A stretch of DNA of 64,000 nucleotides from DATFVA01 sp963839165 (GCA_963839165.1 CAWIUG010000006.1:310001-374000), one strand, 5' to 3'; shown: positions 1 to 8,805, counted from the first letter of the stretch. Translations and numbers: made by a program. Notes: generated from the letters alone by a model not told the origin.

Positions 1-313
1 CAATACCATTATCCCAGAGTTTCGTAACGAACTCAATAATATCTTTTTCATTTTCGGAAACCGAATCGGTAATAAACATCAGGTCGATATCAGAATAAGG
101 AGATAGTTCCCTTCGGCTGAAACTTCCGGCAGAAGCAAGGGCAAAGTTATACCTGCCGTCTGATGCAAGCGCGCGGATAAACTCCTCGACAAGCAGGCTG
201 AACTCCAGACTGAACTTCAGCGAGGTGTTCATACCCGTATACGATGAAAAGAGTCTTTCTTTCTTTTCTCTGAACTCCTGCTTAATCCTGTTTGCTATCT
301 CAAGAGGGACCAT
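1..313 (-). CDS. GlnD-like nucleotidyltransferase, N-terminal part only
   Basis: About 104 codons of the amino terminus are present; the rest lies beyond the left edge. The visible protein has a leading helical segment and then the nucleotidyltransferase signature GSFSRRELSPYSDIDLMFI near residues 67-85, with the paired aspartates that bind the metal. That signature is typical of GlnD, the PII uridylyltransferase that senses glutamine, and of related nucleotidyltransferase/DUF294 proteins. The ATG overlaps the queF stop by one base (TAATG), so the two are probably translationally coupled. The downstream HD and ACT domains that would confirm GlnD cannot be seen. Confidence 0.7.
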   Translation of the reverse strand, partial: MVPLEIANRIKQEFREKKERLFSSYTGMNTSLKFSLEFSLLVEEFIRALASDGRYNFALASAGSFSRRELSPYSDIDLMFITDSVSENEKDIIEFVTKLWDNGI

Positions 314-663
314 TACTTTTTGTACTCAGCCTTTATTACTGATGATATACCGCCTCTTACATTGAAGGAGGCAGTAATTAACATATACCTTGGTTTACAT
401 ACTTCAACCAGATCGTCGAGAATTTTATTTGTCACACTCTCAAAATAAATTCCGTCATTTCTGTAGGAACCAAGATATAACTTTAATGATTTTAATTCTA
501 TGCACAGCTTGTCAGGAATATATTCAATAACAATCACGGCAAAGTCAGGCTGACCGGTCTTAGGGCAGACAGATGTGAATTCCGGTGCAGTGTGAATAAC
601 AGAATAATCCCTGTCGGGGTAAGCGTTATCAAATACTTCAAGTATTTTTAATTTATCGTCCAT
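313..663 (-). CDS. queF: QueF, NADPH-dependent 7-cyano-7-deazaguanine reductase
   Basis: QueF reduces preQ0 to preQ1 on the queuosine pathway. The 116-residue protein has the short, single-domain (unimodular) QueF length. It shows EFTSVCPKTGQPDFA with the nucleophilic Cys33 that forms the thioimide and Asp40, and then ELKSLKLYLGSYRN with Glu75 following. In classical QueF the motif before that Glu is Phe-His-Glu; here it is Tyr-Phe-Glu, so the usual His is Phe74. It lies 96 bp downstream of queC on the same strand, consistent with a preQ0-to-preQ1 operon, and overlaps the next gene by one base. Confidence 0.93.
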   Translation of the reverse strand: MDDKLKILEVFDNAYPDRDYSVIHTAPEFTSVCPKTGQPDFAVIVIEYIPDKLCIELKSLKLYLGSYRNDGIYFESVTNKILDDLVEVCKPRYMLITASFNVRGGISSVIKAEYKK

Positions 664-759
664 TATTTTGTTTTGTATGTTAGTTAGACTTATCAGATTA
701 TTGGTGAATTATTTATGACTGAGATGCCGAAACTAGTTCAGCATAACAGAAATATTTCT

Positions 760-1455
760 TCAGGTATAAACAGGCCTCACCTTATAATTTATAGGATCTT
801 CAATTCCGGCCAGCTGAAACCCTCTTAACCTCAAGGCACAGCTATCGCACTCACCGCACGCTTCGTCCTCATTCTTATAGCATGACCAGGTAAGGTGCAG
901 CGGAGCACCAAGTTCCATACCTTTCCTGACAATTTCCTGCTTGGAAAAGTTTAATACCGGAGTTTCTATTTTAATACTTGTATCAGGTTTTGTTCCCAAA
1001 TTTATAACTTCTTCAAATGCCTTAAAAAACTGAGGGCGGCAATCGGGATATCCGGAAGAATCCTCATAAACAGCCCCGATAAAAATTTTTACAGCACCCA
1101 GTACCTCAGCCCAGCTGGTACAGGCAGACAGAATATTAGCATTTCTGAAAGGGACATAAGAAGAAGGTATATCATTATTGGAAAGATCGGCTTTCCGCAC
1201 CTCACGGGTAAAATCGGTTAAGGAAGAACCTCCGATTGCGGCAAAGTGTGAGTAATCTATTACCAGCCGTTTATCGACCTTATAAAAACCGGCAATTTCG
1301 TTAAAGGCTTGAAGTTCTCTTTTCTCCGTCCTTTGTCCGTAATTAATATGAAGCAGAGCGAGATCATAGTCTCTGCCGGCAATCGCGGCGGTTACACAGC
1401 TATCCATCCCCCCGCTGAGTGCCACAACAGCGATATTTCTTTTGCTTTTTTCCAT
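760..1455 (-). CDS. queC: QueC, 7-cyano-7-deazaguanine synthase
   Basis: QueC converts 7-carboxy-7-deazaguanine to preQ0 with ATP and ammonia. The 231-residue protein starts with the PP-loop ATP pyrophosphatase motif SGGMDS at residues 14-19. It ends with the family zinc site, Cys192, Cys200, Cys203 and Cys206, in the CGECDSC context. Length is normal. QueD and QueE are not in the window. The intergenic region upstream (1456-1602) is shared with the divergently read pncB. I looked there for a preQ1 riboswitch and saw none. Confidence 0.95.
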   Translation of the reverse strand: MEKSKRNIAVVALSGGMDSCVTAAIAGRDYDLALLHINYGQRTEKRELQAFNEIAGFYKVDKRLVIDYSHFAAIGGSSLTDFTREVRKADLSNNDIPSSYVPFRNANILSACTSWAEVLGAVKIFIGAVYEDSSGYPDCRPQFFKAFEEVINLGTKPDTSIKIETPVLNFSKQEIVRKGMELGAPLHLTWSCYKNEDEACGECDSCALRLRGFQLAGIEDPINYKVRPVYT

Positions 1456-1602
1456 AATTATCCGGTTAAAATAAGAAAATAGAAGCTGTGAAGAAATGAG
1501 GAATTACCTGACAACTACTTATTAATATACCGGATTTTGCGCTGCCTCATTAACTTGCCCTCTGTTTATTTATATTTTAACACGAACCACCCGGAAGAAT
1601 TA

Positions 1603-3150
1603 ATGTTAAAGAAATTTGATCAGCGAATAACAGAAGGAATTTTATTTACGGATCAGTATGAACTGGTAATGGCTCAATTATATTTCAAGATGCGACTCCA
1701 TGAACGGAAGGTTCAGTTCGACCATTTCTTCAGGCATTACCCTGATTACGGCGTTCATAAAGCTGGCTACTGCATAAATGCAGGACTGGAATGGCTTATA
1801 GACTGGATGCAGAATACCCACACAACCGATAAAGATATTGAACTGATGTCGGGACAAAAAGACAGCGATGGAAAGCCTGTGTTTGATAAGGACTTTCTTG
1901 AATGGTTCAGGGAAAACGGCAACTTCAGTCAGATCACCCTAAGAGCAATTCCCGAGGGGAGAGTGATTCACCCTAACGTTCCGCTGACAGTGGTTGAGGG
2001 ACCTGCCGCAATGTCGCAGATACTTGAGACAGCTCTGCTTAACCAGCTTAACTATCAGATCCTTATAGCTACCAAGGCCTGTAGAATAAATGAGGCAGGA
2101 AGACACCAGATGCTTCTTGAATTCGGAATGAGACGAGCCCACGACCGAGGGGCAAATGCGGGAGTACGTGCTGCACTAATAGGAGGAGCCGATTTTTCTT
2201 CTAACGTTGGTATTTCCCATTTGCTTGGATATCCACCGAAAGGCACGCACGCACACAGCATGGTTCAGATGTTTATGGCGCTGGGGATGACTGAACAGGA
2301 GGCTTTCGAAGAATTCGCTTCGCTTTATCCTGCTGAAACAATATTGCTGGTCGATACAGTTAACACCCTTGAAAGCGGAGTACCGAACGCTATAAAAGTA
2401 TTTGAAAAGATGAAGAAGAAAGGACAAAAACCTTTAGGGGTAAGGCTTGATTCGGGAGATCTTGCCTACCTTAGCATACAAACCGCAAAGCAGCTTAATG
2501 AAGCCGGATTTGAGGATGTAAAAATTGTTCTATCAAACGAGCTGGATGAAATGAACATCTGGCAGATCATAACTCAGATAACAGATGAGGCGCCAAAGTA
2601 TCAGCTTGATCCTGAGGCAATTATAAAAAGGCTGGTGTATGGTGTAGGTACCAGGCTGATTGCCTCCTACGGCGACCCCTCAATAGGAGGTGTATACAAA
2701 TTAGTAGCGGTAACAAATGAGAAGGGGGAATGGCTCCCCGCGATAAAGCTTTCGGAATCAGTTGAAAAGATTCCCAACCCGGGGAACAAAAAAGTCTGGA
2801 GACTTTATAACTCAAAAGAAAAAGCGAATGCCGACCTGCTTACGCTGGAAGACGAAGAACCTTCGACCGATGAAGACATACTGCTTCATCATGCAACAAG
2901 TCAAAGCAAGAAAAGGACTTTAACAAAAGACCATATCTCAAGGATAGAACCATTACTCGAGACTGTACTCGATGGAGGAAATCTGATTTACAACTTTCCT
3001 TCAATTGAAGAACTAAGGGAAATAAGAAGAAAGGACATTGACCGCCTTGATCCCGGTGTGAAACGACTGATAAATCCCCACTACTATCATGTTTCGATTT
3101 CAGAAAAGTTATACAGAATGAAAATGAACCTGATTGAAAAAATCTCTTAG
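1603..3150 (+). CDS. pncB: nicotinate phosphoribosyltransferase
   Basis: This enzyme makes nicotinate mononucleotide from nicotinate and PRPP in NAD salvage. Recognisable family segments are FTDQYELVMAQLYF near the start, the GTHAHSMVQ motif carrying the histidine region, LLVDTVNTLESGVPNA, GVRLDSGDLAYLS and YGVGTRL with phosphate-binding residues. I place the start at the ATG at 1603, which has GGAAG seven bases upstream. An upstream TTG in frame at 1537 would add 22 residues without family similarity. The product is then 515 residues, slightly long for the family because of a charged C-terminal region. It is divergent from queC. Confidence 0.93.
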   Translation: MLKKFDQRITEGILFTDQYELVMAQLYFKMRLHERKVQFDHFFRHYPDYGVHKAGYCINAGLEWLIDWMQNTHTTDKDIELMSGQKDSDGKPVFDKDFLEWFRENGNFSQITLRAIPEGRVIHPNVPLTVVEGPAAMSQILETALLNQLNYQILIATKACRINEAGRHQMLLEFGMRRAHDRGANAGVRAALIGGADFSSNVGISHLLGYPPKGTHAHSMVQMFMALGMTEQEAFEEFASLYPAETILLVDTVNTLESGVPNAIKVFEKMKKKGQKPLGVRLDSGDLAYLSIQTAKQLNEAGFEDVKIVLSNELDEMNIWQIITQITDEAPKYQLDPEAIIKRLVYGVGTRLIASYGDPSIGGVYKLVAVTNEKGEWLPAIKLSESVEKIPNPGNKKVWRLYNSKEKANADLLTLEDEEPSTDEDILLHHATSQSKKRTLTKDHISRIEPLLETVLDGGNLIYNFPSIEELREIRRKDIDRLDPGVKRLINPHYYHVSISEKLYRMKMNLIEKIS

Positions 3151-3220
3151 GATTGAAAACAATATTAAACAGAAAGTGTTTTGGATACAGTATACAGGTT
3201 TAAGGGAAATAAGTACAGAA

Positions 3221-3790
3221 TCATTCCAGTTTTATCCTGACAGTCTGCACACCGTTCTCAACTTTGATATCCAGAACTTTCGGCTCACGATTACCTTTTA
3301 TAAAACTGATCTGTCCGTCACGCTCAAGATAAGCTTCCTTAACATTTTCCAGTGTTTTCTGATTTATACCGAGCCGCAGCTGCTCTTTAAGGTCATCCTC
3401 GGAAACGTGACCCTTTTTCATCTCCTTTATATCAGGCTGCTGATTTTCAACTATCAGTGAAGTTTTACCCTTCACGAGGTTCGCGATACCCTTGTGGTTC
3501 ATTGAAACTACCGCAAAAAGCCAGTGAAGAAGTACAAGGGTGACGCCTGCGGATACCGTGACAAAAAGAGGGCCGTTACCGTTTATGGCACGACTGAAGA
3601 CTGAACCAATTACAATACCAATAACGAAATCGAAAGCCGTATTTTTACCAAGAAATCTTTTATTTCCGAACCTAATGATGATCAGTGAAGATATATAGAT
3701 AAAAGCCGCCCTTGCCGCCATCTGCCAGATATTTATGGTATGAGCTTTAAGTCCGAAAATATTCGACAGGATGTTATATACTTCATTCAT
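3221..3790 (-). CDS. DUF421 (YetF/YcaP-type) membrane protein
   Basis: A 189-residue protein with three predicted membrane segments (about residues 24-42, 50-66 and 72-94), followed by a soluble C-terminal YetF domain. The loop with ARAAFIYISSLIIIRFGNKR and the FDFVIGIVIGSVFSRAI segment are typical of DUF421. The family is widespread in bacteria; its members are membrane-associated with a cytoplasmic C-terminal domain of unresolved role. It converges on pncB with a 70-bp gap and lies 41 bp downstream of aconitase on the same strand, so cotranscription with acn is possible. Confidence 0.8.
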   Translation of the reverse strand: MNEVYNILSNIFGLKAHTINIWQMAARAAFIYISSLIIIRFGNKRFLGKNTAFDFVIGIVIGSVFSRAINGNGPLFVTVSAGVTLVLLHWLFAVVSMNHKGIANLVKGKTSLIVENQQPDIKEMKKGHVSEDDLKEQLRLGINQKTLENVKEAYLERDGQISFIKGNREPKVLDIKVENGVQTVRIKLE

Positions 3791-3831
3791 TTTTAATTTT
3801 TCCTCCGGGATGTTTTAACCACTTATCTTAA

Positions 3832-5835
3832 TTAAAAATGAAAGAATGTATTATGATATACCCGGCTGCGTGACGGGAAGCAATTAATTGCCGATTCTCT
3901 TTTAAACTTGTTCTTAACCAGTTCGATAAGACTGCCCTGAAGGATCATTTCAACCTGTCTTTTACTCATATTATGAGTAGTTTGAATCTGCTGTTTTTTA
4001 GTCTTATTTGTCACCAGAATTTCATTCCCATCCTTAAGAGATTTAATAAGGTTTTCAACTGAAAGCATATCCCCCTGATCGATTTTATTTATGTCATCCG
4101 GATTAAGAAAAGTAAGAGGAAGTATTCCGAAGTTAATGAGGTTCTGCCAGTGTATCCTTGCGAACGACACCGCCAGCACCATTCTTAAGCCGAGATACCT
4201 TGGGGCCAGTGCTGCATGTTCACGACTGCTTCCCTGACCGTAGTTTTCTCCGCCGACCACGAAAAATCCTTTCTCTTTATGTTGAAGAGCCCTCTCATAA
4301 AAAGTCTCATCAACCTGGCTGAAAACAAATTTACTTATCTCAGGAATGTTGCTTCTGTAAGGAAGTACCCTTGCACCTGCCGGCATTATTTCATCGGTTG
4401 AGATGTCATCTCTAACCTTGAGCAGAACAATACCTTCAAACTTATCAGGAAGCGGTTTGAAAGGAGGAAGTGGTTTTATATTCGGGCCTTTTTCAAGTGA
4501 AGTACTTTCGCGGGAATCGGCAGGAGGAACGAGCATTTCCGTATTGACAATAATTTTATCGGGTTCCTTTATATGAGGATAGTTAATGCCGAGCGTTCTG
4601 GGATCCGTAATAACCCCTGTAAGTGCAGAAGCGGCGGCGGTTTCAGGAGAGCACAGATAAACTTTGTCTTCCTTTGTACCCGACCTTCCCGGAAAATTAC
4701 GCGGTACAGTCCGGAGACTTATTTTATCAGTAGCCGGAGCTTGTCCCATTCCAATGCAGCCATTGCAGCCTGCCTGGTGAAGCCTTGCGCCCGAATGAAT
4801 GAGCTTGCCTAATAATCCTGCCGACATAAGGTTCTCAAGTATCTGGCGGGAAGTGGGATTGATATCGAATGATACCCTGTCATTTACCTGTTTTCCGTCG
4901 ACCATCAATGCCGCGATAGCAAAATCCCTGTATCCCGGATTTGCCGAGGAACCGATATAAGCCTGATAGATCTCATTTCCCGCTACATCTCTTACAGGAA
5001 CCACTTTGCCCGGACTACCGGGGAGAGCAATCATCGGCTCAAGTTCAGAGAGGTTTATCTCATCGTGTTCCTCATATTCTGCTCCTTCATCGGCGATGAG
5101 CTCCACCCAGACATTCTCTCTTTTTTGGGTTTTAAGAAACTTCTTTACCTCCTCATCTGAAGGAAAAACCGTAGTTGTTGCGCCAAGTTCCGTTCCCATA
5201 TTGGCGATAACATGCCTGTCCATGGCAGATAGATTTTTAAGTCCGGGTCCGTAATACTCAATTATCTTATTTACTCCTCCATCAACATCGTGTCTTCTGA
5301 GCATCTCGAGGATAACATCCTTAGCGGACACCCAGTCGGGCAGCTTACCGGTTAATTTCACTCCCCATATCTTCGGCATTTTTATATATAGGGGTTCCCC
5401 AGCCATCGCCAGCGCCACTTCGAGTCCTCCCGCGCCGATAGCCAGCATTCCCAGCGCACCTCCGGCAGGAGTATGGCTGTCTGAGCCAAGCAGAGTTTTT
5501 CCAGGGATCCCGAAACGTTCCATATGAACAGGATGGCTCACACCATTACCGGGCCGGCTGAACCAGACCCCGAATTTCTTACAGGCGCTTCTAAGAAAAA
5601 TATGATCATCGGGATTCTTAAAATCCTCCTGTATCAGGTTATGATCCACGTACTGAGCCGATAATTCCGTTCTTACCCTGTCAATATGCATAGCCTCGAA
5701 TTCAAGCATCACGAGGGTGCCGGTAGCGTCCTGGGTTAAAGTCTGATCAATTTTCATCCCGATTTCCTCACCGGGATTCATTTTACCCTCGATAAGGTGG
5801 GATTCTATAAGTTTTTGAGCGACATTCCTGGACAT
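3832..5835 (-). CDS. acn: aconitate hydratase, compact subfamily
   Basis: Aconitase isomerises citrate to isocitrate in the TCA cycle. The 667-residue protein belongs to the compact (about 650-residue) aconitase group rather than the 750-900-residue types. It shows LLGSDSHTPAGGALG near residue 115, the cluster motif GCNGCIGMG with Cys357 and Cys360, and the swivel-domain GGENYGQGSSREHAAL near the C-terminus. The segment aligned with the usual GSCTNS, which supplies the third cluster cysteine, reads GSSANPG (residues 295-301) with Ser297 in that place. The last ~24 residues look like an unconserved tail. A stem-loop sits in its leader. Confidence 0.9.
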   Translation of the reverse strand: MSRNVAQKLIESHLIEGKMNPGEEIGMKIDQTLTQDATGTLVMLEFEAMHIDRVRTELSAQYVDHNLIQEDFKNPDDHIFLRSACKKFGVWFSRPGNGVSHPVHMERFGIPGKTLLGSDSHTPAGGALGMLAIGAGGLEVALAMAGEPLYIKMPKIWGVKLTGKLPDWVSAKDVILEMLRRHDVDGGVNKIIEYYGPGLKNLSAMDRHVIANMGTELGATTTVFPSDEEVKKFLKTQKRENVWVELIADEGAEYEEHDEINLSELEPMIALPGSPGKVVPVRDVAGNEIYQAYIGSSANPGYRDFAIAALMVDGKQVNDRVSFDINPTSRQILENLMSAGLLGKLIHSGARLHQAGCNGCIGMGQAPATDKISLRTVPRNFPGRSGTKEDKVYLCSPETAAASALTGVITDPRTLGINYPHIKEPDKIIVNTEMLVPPADSRESTSLEKGPNIKPLPPFKPLPDKFEGIVLLKVRDDISTDEIMPAGARVLPYRSNIPEISKFVFSQVDETFYERALQHKEKGFFVVGGENYGQGSSREHAALAPRYLGLRMVLAVSFARIHWQNLINFGILPLTFLNPDDINKIDQGDMLSVENLIKSLKDGNEILVTNKTKKQQIQTTHNMSKRQVEMILQGSLIELVKNKFKRESAINCFPSRSRVYHNTFFHF

Positions 5836-5877
5836 AATTTTCTTCTTTTTATATGGAAAAATAGTTACTAAGATTTC

Positions 5878-5914
5878 AGCATCAGCCCTCCAGATACCAA
5901 ATCCGGGTGATGCT
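5878..5914 (-). promoter_or_regulatory. stem-loop in the aconitase leader
   Basis: Between acn and the divergent GYD gene, AGCATCA (5878-5884) and CCC (5886-5888) pair with GGGTGATGCT (5905-5914). This gives a 10-bp stem with one bulged base and a 16-base loop, 43-79 bases upstream of the acn ATG. It is not followed by a T-run, so it is not an obvious terminator. It could be an mRNA-stability or regulator-binding structure. Function is unknown. Confidence 0.35.
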
Positions 5915-6099
5915 GCTAATAATATAATAAAAGGAGGATGCAGCAGAAGTTCTGTAACGCACTATTCCGGCTGCACAGTAGAATTTTATCCGGCCAAAAG
6001 TTAAATTAGAGTGTTCACACCTTAAACCATTTTGAATTTTCACCGGCTTAAGATGTATGGTGGGTCGGAATTTAATCATCATACGCAGAGGAGGAAGCC

Positions 6100-6396
6100 T
6101 TGAAAACTTTCATATTACTAACCAAGTTAGCCCCGGAAATCTCTAAGCAGATGAAAGACCGTGCACGACTAGGCAGAAACTGGCTTGAACAAGTAAAACA
6201 AAAATGTCCCGAAGTAAAGTTCATCGAGCATTACGCCTTGCTTGGTCCTTTTGATTTCCTCGATATCTACGAGGCGCCTGATGAAGAAACAGCAGCGAAG
6301 GTTTCAATGATCAGCCTTTCAAACGGTGCGTTCGAGGCACAGAGTCTGATTGCTATACCATATAAAAAATTCCTTGACCTTGTGGAAAAGATATGA
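6100..6396 (+). CDS. GYD-domain protein
   Basis: A 98-residue soluble protein of the GYD family (ferredoxin-like fold, dimeric alpha-beta barrel type), with the conserved YALLGPFDFLDIYEAPDEETA core. Members are small, widespread and without an assigned reaction. The start is a TTG at 6100, chosen because a strong Shine-Dalgarno GGAGG (6090-6094) lies five bases upstream and no ATG is near. It is divergent from acn across a 264-bp region and 45 bp upstream of the YbaK-like gene. Confidence 0.8.
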   Translation: MKTFILLTKLAPEISKQMKDRARLGRNWLEQVKQKCPEVKFIEHYALLGPFDFLDIYEAPDEETAAKVSMISLSNGAFEAQSLIAIPYKKFLDLVEKI

Positions 6397-6441
6397 CCAC
6401 GAAGGTCAGCATCTAAAACTTTTAGAAAAGGAGCTGAGAAA

Positions 6442-6915
6442 ATGGCAATAAAAAAACTGAAAGAATTTCTGGATGAGAACAACGTAAGGTATATAACGGT
6501 ATCACATTCACCCGCATACACAGCTCAGGAGATAGCGGCGAAGGCCCATCTGCCGGGAAAAGAAATTGCCAAAACCGTCCTGGTTAAAATTGACGGGAAG
6601 CTGGCTATGGCAGTGCTGCCCGGTTCCTTCAAGATAAATTTTGAAAACCTGAGGAAGGTGCTGGGGTCAGACAATGTACGGCTGGCGGATGAGCATGAAT
6701 TCGTTGACAAATTCCCCGACTGTGAACTGGGAGCCATGCCCCCGTTCGGAAACCTGTACGGAATAGATGTTTTTGTGGCAAATAGTCTTGCGGAGGATGA
6801 GGAAATTGCCTTTAACGCATGCTCTCATTCGCAGCTTATTAAAATGACATATTCAGATTTCGAGAAGCTGGTAAAACCTATTAGATTGGATTTTGCCTTT
6901 CAATCAAAGCTGTAA
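6442..6915 (+). CDS. YbaK/ProX-type aminoacyl-tRNA deacylase
   Basis: A 157-residue protein made entirely of the YbaK/aminoacyl-tRNA-synthetase-associated domain, which hydrolyses mischarged tRNAs in trans. Family landmarks are KTVLVKIDGK with the conserved lysine near residue 49, AVLPGSFKIN and the GAMPPFG glycine-rich motif near residue 100. Which tRNA it edits (Cys-tRNA-Pro or Ala-tRNA-Pro are the usual cases) cannot be told from sequence. A free-standing editor is worth noting because the prolyl-tRNA synthetase in this window is disrupted exactly in its middle region. Confidence 0.85.
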   Translation: MAIKKLKEFLDENNVRYITVSHSPAYTAQEIAAKAHLPGKEIAKTVLVKIDGKLAMAVLPGSFKINFENLRKVLGSDNVRLADEHEFVDKFPDCELGAMPPFGNLYGIDVFVANSLAEDEEIAFNACSHSQLIKMTYSDFEKLVKPIRLDFAFQSKL

Positions 6916-6948
6916 TTTGTTTATACTACTTCCGTTTCCGGGCTGAAT

Positions 6949-6971
6949 CCTGTTGAAAAAGCAGGGTTTTT
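6949..6971 (+). terminator. weak candidate terminator after the YbaK-like gene
   Basis: CCTG at 6949-6952 pairs with CAGG at 6962-6965, followed by five T at 6967-6971. The stem is only four bp with a nine-base loop, so this is a weak call. Confidence 0.3.
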
Positions 6972-7037
6972 ATATCTTCTTAAAAACTCATTATATTACT
7001 TTATTAAAAATTTCCCAACTAAGCTTAAAGGTTCCTA

Positions 7038-7559
7038 ATGGCTGCTGCAAAGAGGCAAAAAAGTAAGATATTAAAATTCTCGCTTCTTATTATCTTCCTG
7101 ATATTAATCGTTATTCAGTTTGTACCTGTAGACAGAACCAATCCTCCGGTAATAAAAGAACCCGATTGGAATTCACCCGAAACAAGAGCATTTGCAGTAA
7201 GGGCATGCTTCGATTGTCACAGTAATGAAACAAAATGGCCGGCGTATTCGTATGTAGCTCCGGTAAGCTGGCTTGTAGCCGATGATGTTAAAGACGGACG
7301 AAAGCATTTCAATATGTCAGACTGGAAGCCTGGCAAAGGGGATGAAGCCGCAAAAGAGGTAAGGAACGGCGGTATGCCGATGTGGCAGTATACGCTGATG
7401 CACTCTGATGCAAAGCTTACCGATGCTGAGAAAAAAGAGTTCATTGCAGGTTTGATAGCAACCTTCGGCGAAAAAAAAGAGAGAGAGCAAAATAAAAAAG
7501 AAGGTAATAACGACAAGAGAGATAAGACAATTCGTTTTTCTGATGAAGATGAAGATTAA
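7038..7559 (+). CDS. membrane-anchored haem-binding-domain protein
   Basis: The 173-residue protein has an uncleaved-looking N-terminal membrane anchor (about residues 12-30) and then a single c-type haem motif CFDCH (Cys57, Cys60, His61). It sits in the context of the bacterial haem-binding domain family, which has a NETKWPAYSYVAPVSWLV block. GGMPMWQY near residue 113 offers a methionine for the distal ligand. The tail of about 30 residues is very rich in Lys, Glu and Asp. It probably faces the periplasm as a small cytochrome. The following gene encodes an exported MsrB, so both may serve envelope redox chemistry. Confidence 0.85.
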   Translation: MAAAKRQKSKILKFSLLIIFLILIVIQFVPVDRTNPPVIKEPDWNSPETRAFAVRACFDCHSNETKWPAYSYVAPVSWLVADDVKDGRKHFNMSDWKPGKGDEAAKEVRNGGMPMWQYTLMHSDAKLTDAEKKEFIAGLIATFGEKKEREQNKKEGNNDKRDKTIRFSDEDED

Positions 7560-7654
7560 CCATCGCACTTAAGAAATAACGATAATCCGGTAAGTGATTA
7601 TCTTCACGCTGGATGATTTTATGTTTGGGGAAAAAGAGAAAGTGAGTTAACGTT

Positions 7655-8203
7655 ATGAAGTTAAGTTTAATTGTTTTTATTCTTTCCGCATTTACTTTTT
7701 TATGCTGCCAGAATAAAAGCGACATTAGTAATGCAAAGCAGGAGACTATGAAAGAACAGAGTGTGAAACCAAAGAATCCTTATTACTCAAGAACGGATAC
7801 GACAGAGCTTGATATTCCCGATTCTGAATGGAAGAAAGTTCTTCCTGAAGATGTATATGAAGTTGCCCGCAACAAGGCTACCGAGAGAGCGTTTACCGGG
7901 AAGTACTGGGACTTTGAAGGTAAAGGAACCTACTATTGTGCCGCGTGCGGAAATGCCCTGTTTCGTTCCGACGCAAAATTTGCAAGCACCTGTGGATGGC
8001 CCAGCTTTTTTGAGCCTATCAGAAAAAACAGCGTGATATATAAAACCGATGATTCTTACGGAATGCACAGGACAGAAGTTTTATGCGGCAGATGCGGAGC
8101 CCACCTGGGACATATATTCGATGATGGTCCTCCTCCCACAGGAAAAAGATACTGCATGAACTCCATTGTTCTGGATTTTGAACCTGATACAGGCAGCAAG
8201 TAA
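7655..8203 (+). CDS. msrB: MsrB, exported lipoprotein methionine-R-sulfoxide reductase
   Basis: MsrB repairs methionine-R-sulfoxide in proteins. Catalytic Cys167 lies in RYCMNS, a probable resolving Cys113 in STCGWPSF, and the structural zinc site is Cys95, Cys98, Cys144 and Cys147. The first 18 residues form a lipoprotein signal with Cys17/Cys18, so the enzyme is predicted to be membrane-tethered outside the cytoplasm, then a ~35-residue linker. It ends TAA directly against the ATG of the YdeI-like gene, so the two are coupled. Length of the catalytic part is normal for the family. Confidence 0.93.
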   Translation: MKLSLIVFILSAFTFLCCQNKSDISNAKQETMKEQSVKPKNPYYSRTDTTELDIPDSEWKKVLPEDVYEVARNKATERAFTGKYWDFEGKGTYYCAACGNALFRSDAKFASTCGWPSFFEPIRKNSVIYKTDDSYGMHRTEVLCGRCGAHLGHIFDDGPPPTGKRYCMNSIVLDFEPDTGSK

Positions 8204-8788
8204 ATGAAGTCAGTTTTCTTCAGGAAGCAATCGGATTTAAGGAAATGGTTTGAAAAATACCATAGCAAAAAAGATGAGTTGCTGGCAGGTTTTTATAAAA
8301 AAAGTTCCGGTAAGGCCAGCATTACATGGGATGAATCCGTTGATGAAGCTCTTTGTTTCGGCTGGATTGATGGTATAAGAAAATCACTGGATGACATCAG
8401 CTACACAATCCGTTTTACTCCCCGAAGAAATAACAGTAATTGGAGCACAAAGAATATCAACCGGGTTGAGGAACTTATTAAACTAAAACAGATGAAGCCT
8501 GCCGGACTCGAAGCATATAAGAAGCGGAGAGAAGAAAACAGTCATACTTATTCATTTGAGCAGCGTATTGTAAGTCTTGATAAGCAGTATGAGGCAATAT
8601 TCCGTAAGAGTTCCAAAGCCTGGGAGTTTTTTAATTCGCAGGTTCCTTCATACCAGAAGCCGGTAATTCATTGGGTAATGAGTGCGAAGCAGGAAACCAC
8701 AAGATTGAAACGATTAAATATTCTTATAAATTCTTCTGAAGAGGGTGAATGGATTCCTCTAATGAGATGGGCTAAAACTAAAAAATAA
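8204..8788 (+). CDS. YdeI/OmpD-associated family protein
   Basis: A 194-residue soluble protein of the YdeI family. The core DESVDEALCFGWIDGIRKSL near residues 45-64, the FTPRRNNSNWSTKN block and the C-terminal alpha-helical region are characteristic. Some relatives are annotated as bacteriocin-protection proteins, but the molecular role is not established. The ATG abuts the msrB stop with no gap, and the SDR gene follows 17 bp downstream, so msrB, this gene and the SDR likely form one operon. Confidence 0.8.
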   Translation: MKSVFFRKQSDLRKWFEKYHSKKDELLAGFYKKSSGKASITWDESVDEALCFGWIDGIRKSLDDISYTIRFTPRRNNSNWSTKNINRVEELIKLKQMKPAGLEAYKKRREENSHTYSFEQRIVSLDKQYEAIFRKSSKAWEFFNSQVPSYQKPVIHWVMSAKQETTRLKRLNILINSSEEGEWIPLMRWAKTKK

Positions 8789-8805
8789 ATAAAGAAGGAA
8801 TTGAG

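Noticed and set aside
1456..1602. preQ1 riboswitch upstream of queC
   Set aside because: No aptamer-like stem with the conserved A-rich tail is visible on either strand.
3134..3460. plus-strand coding region opposite the DUF421 gene
   Set aside because: It is antisense to a conserved gene, has no recognisable family and no ribosome site.
5878..5914. iron-responsive element
   Set aside because: The loop is 16 bases and lacks the CAGUGN hexaloop and the bulged C five bp below.
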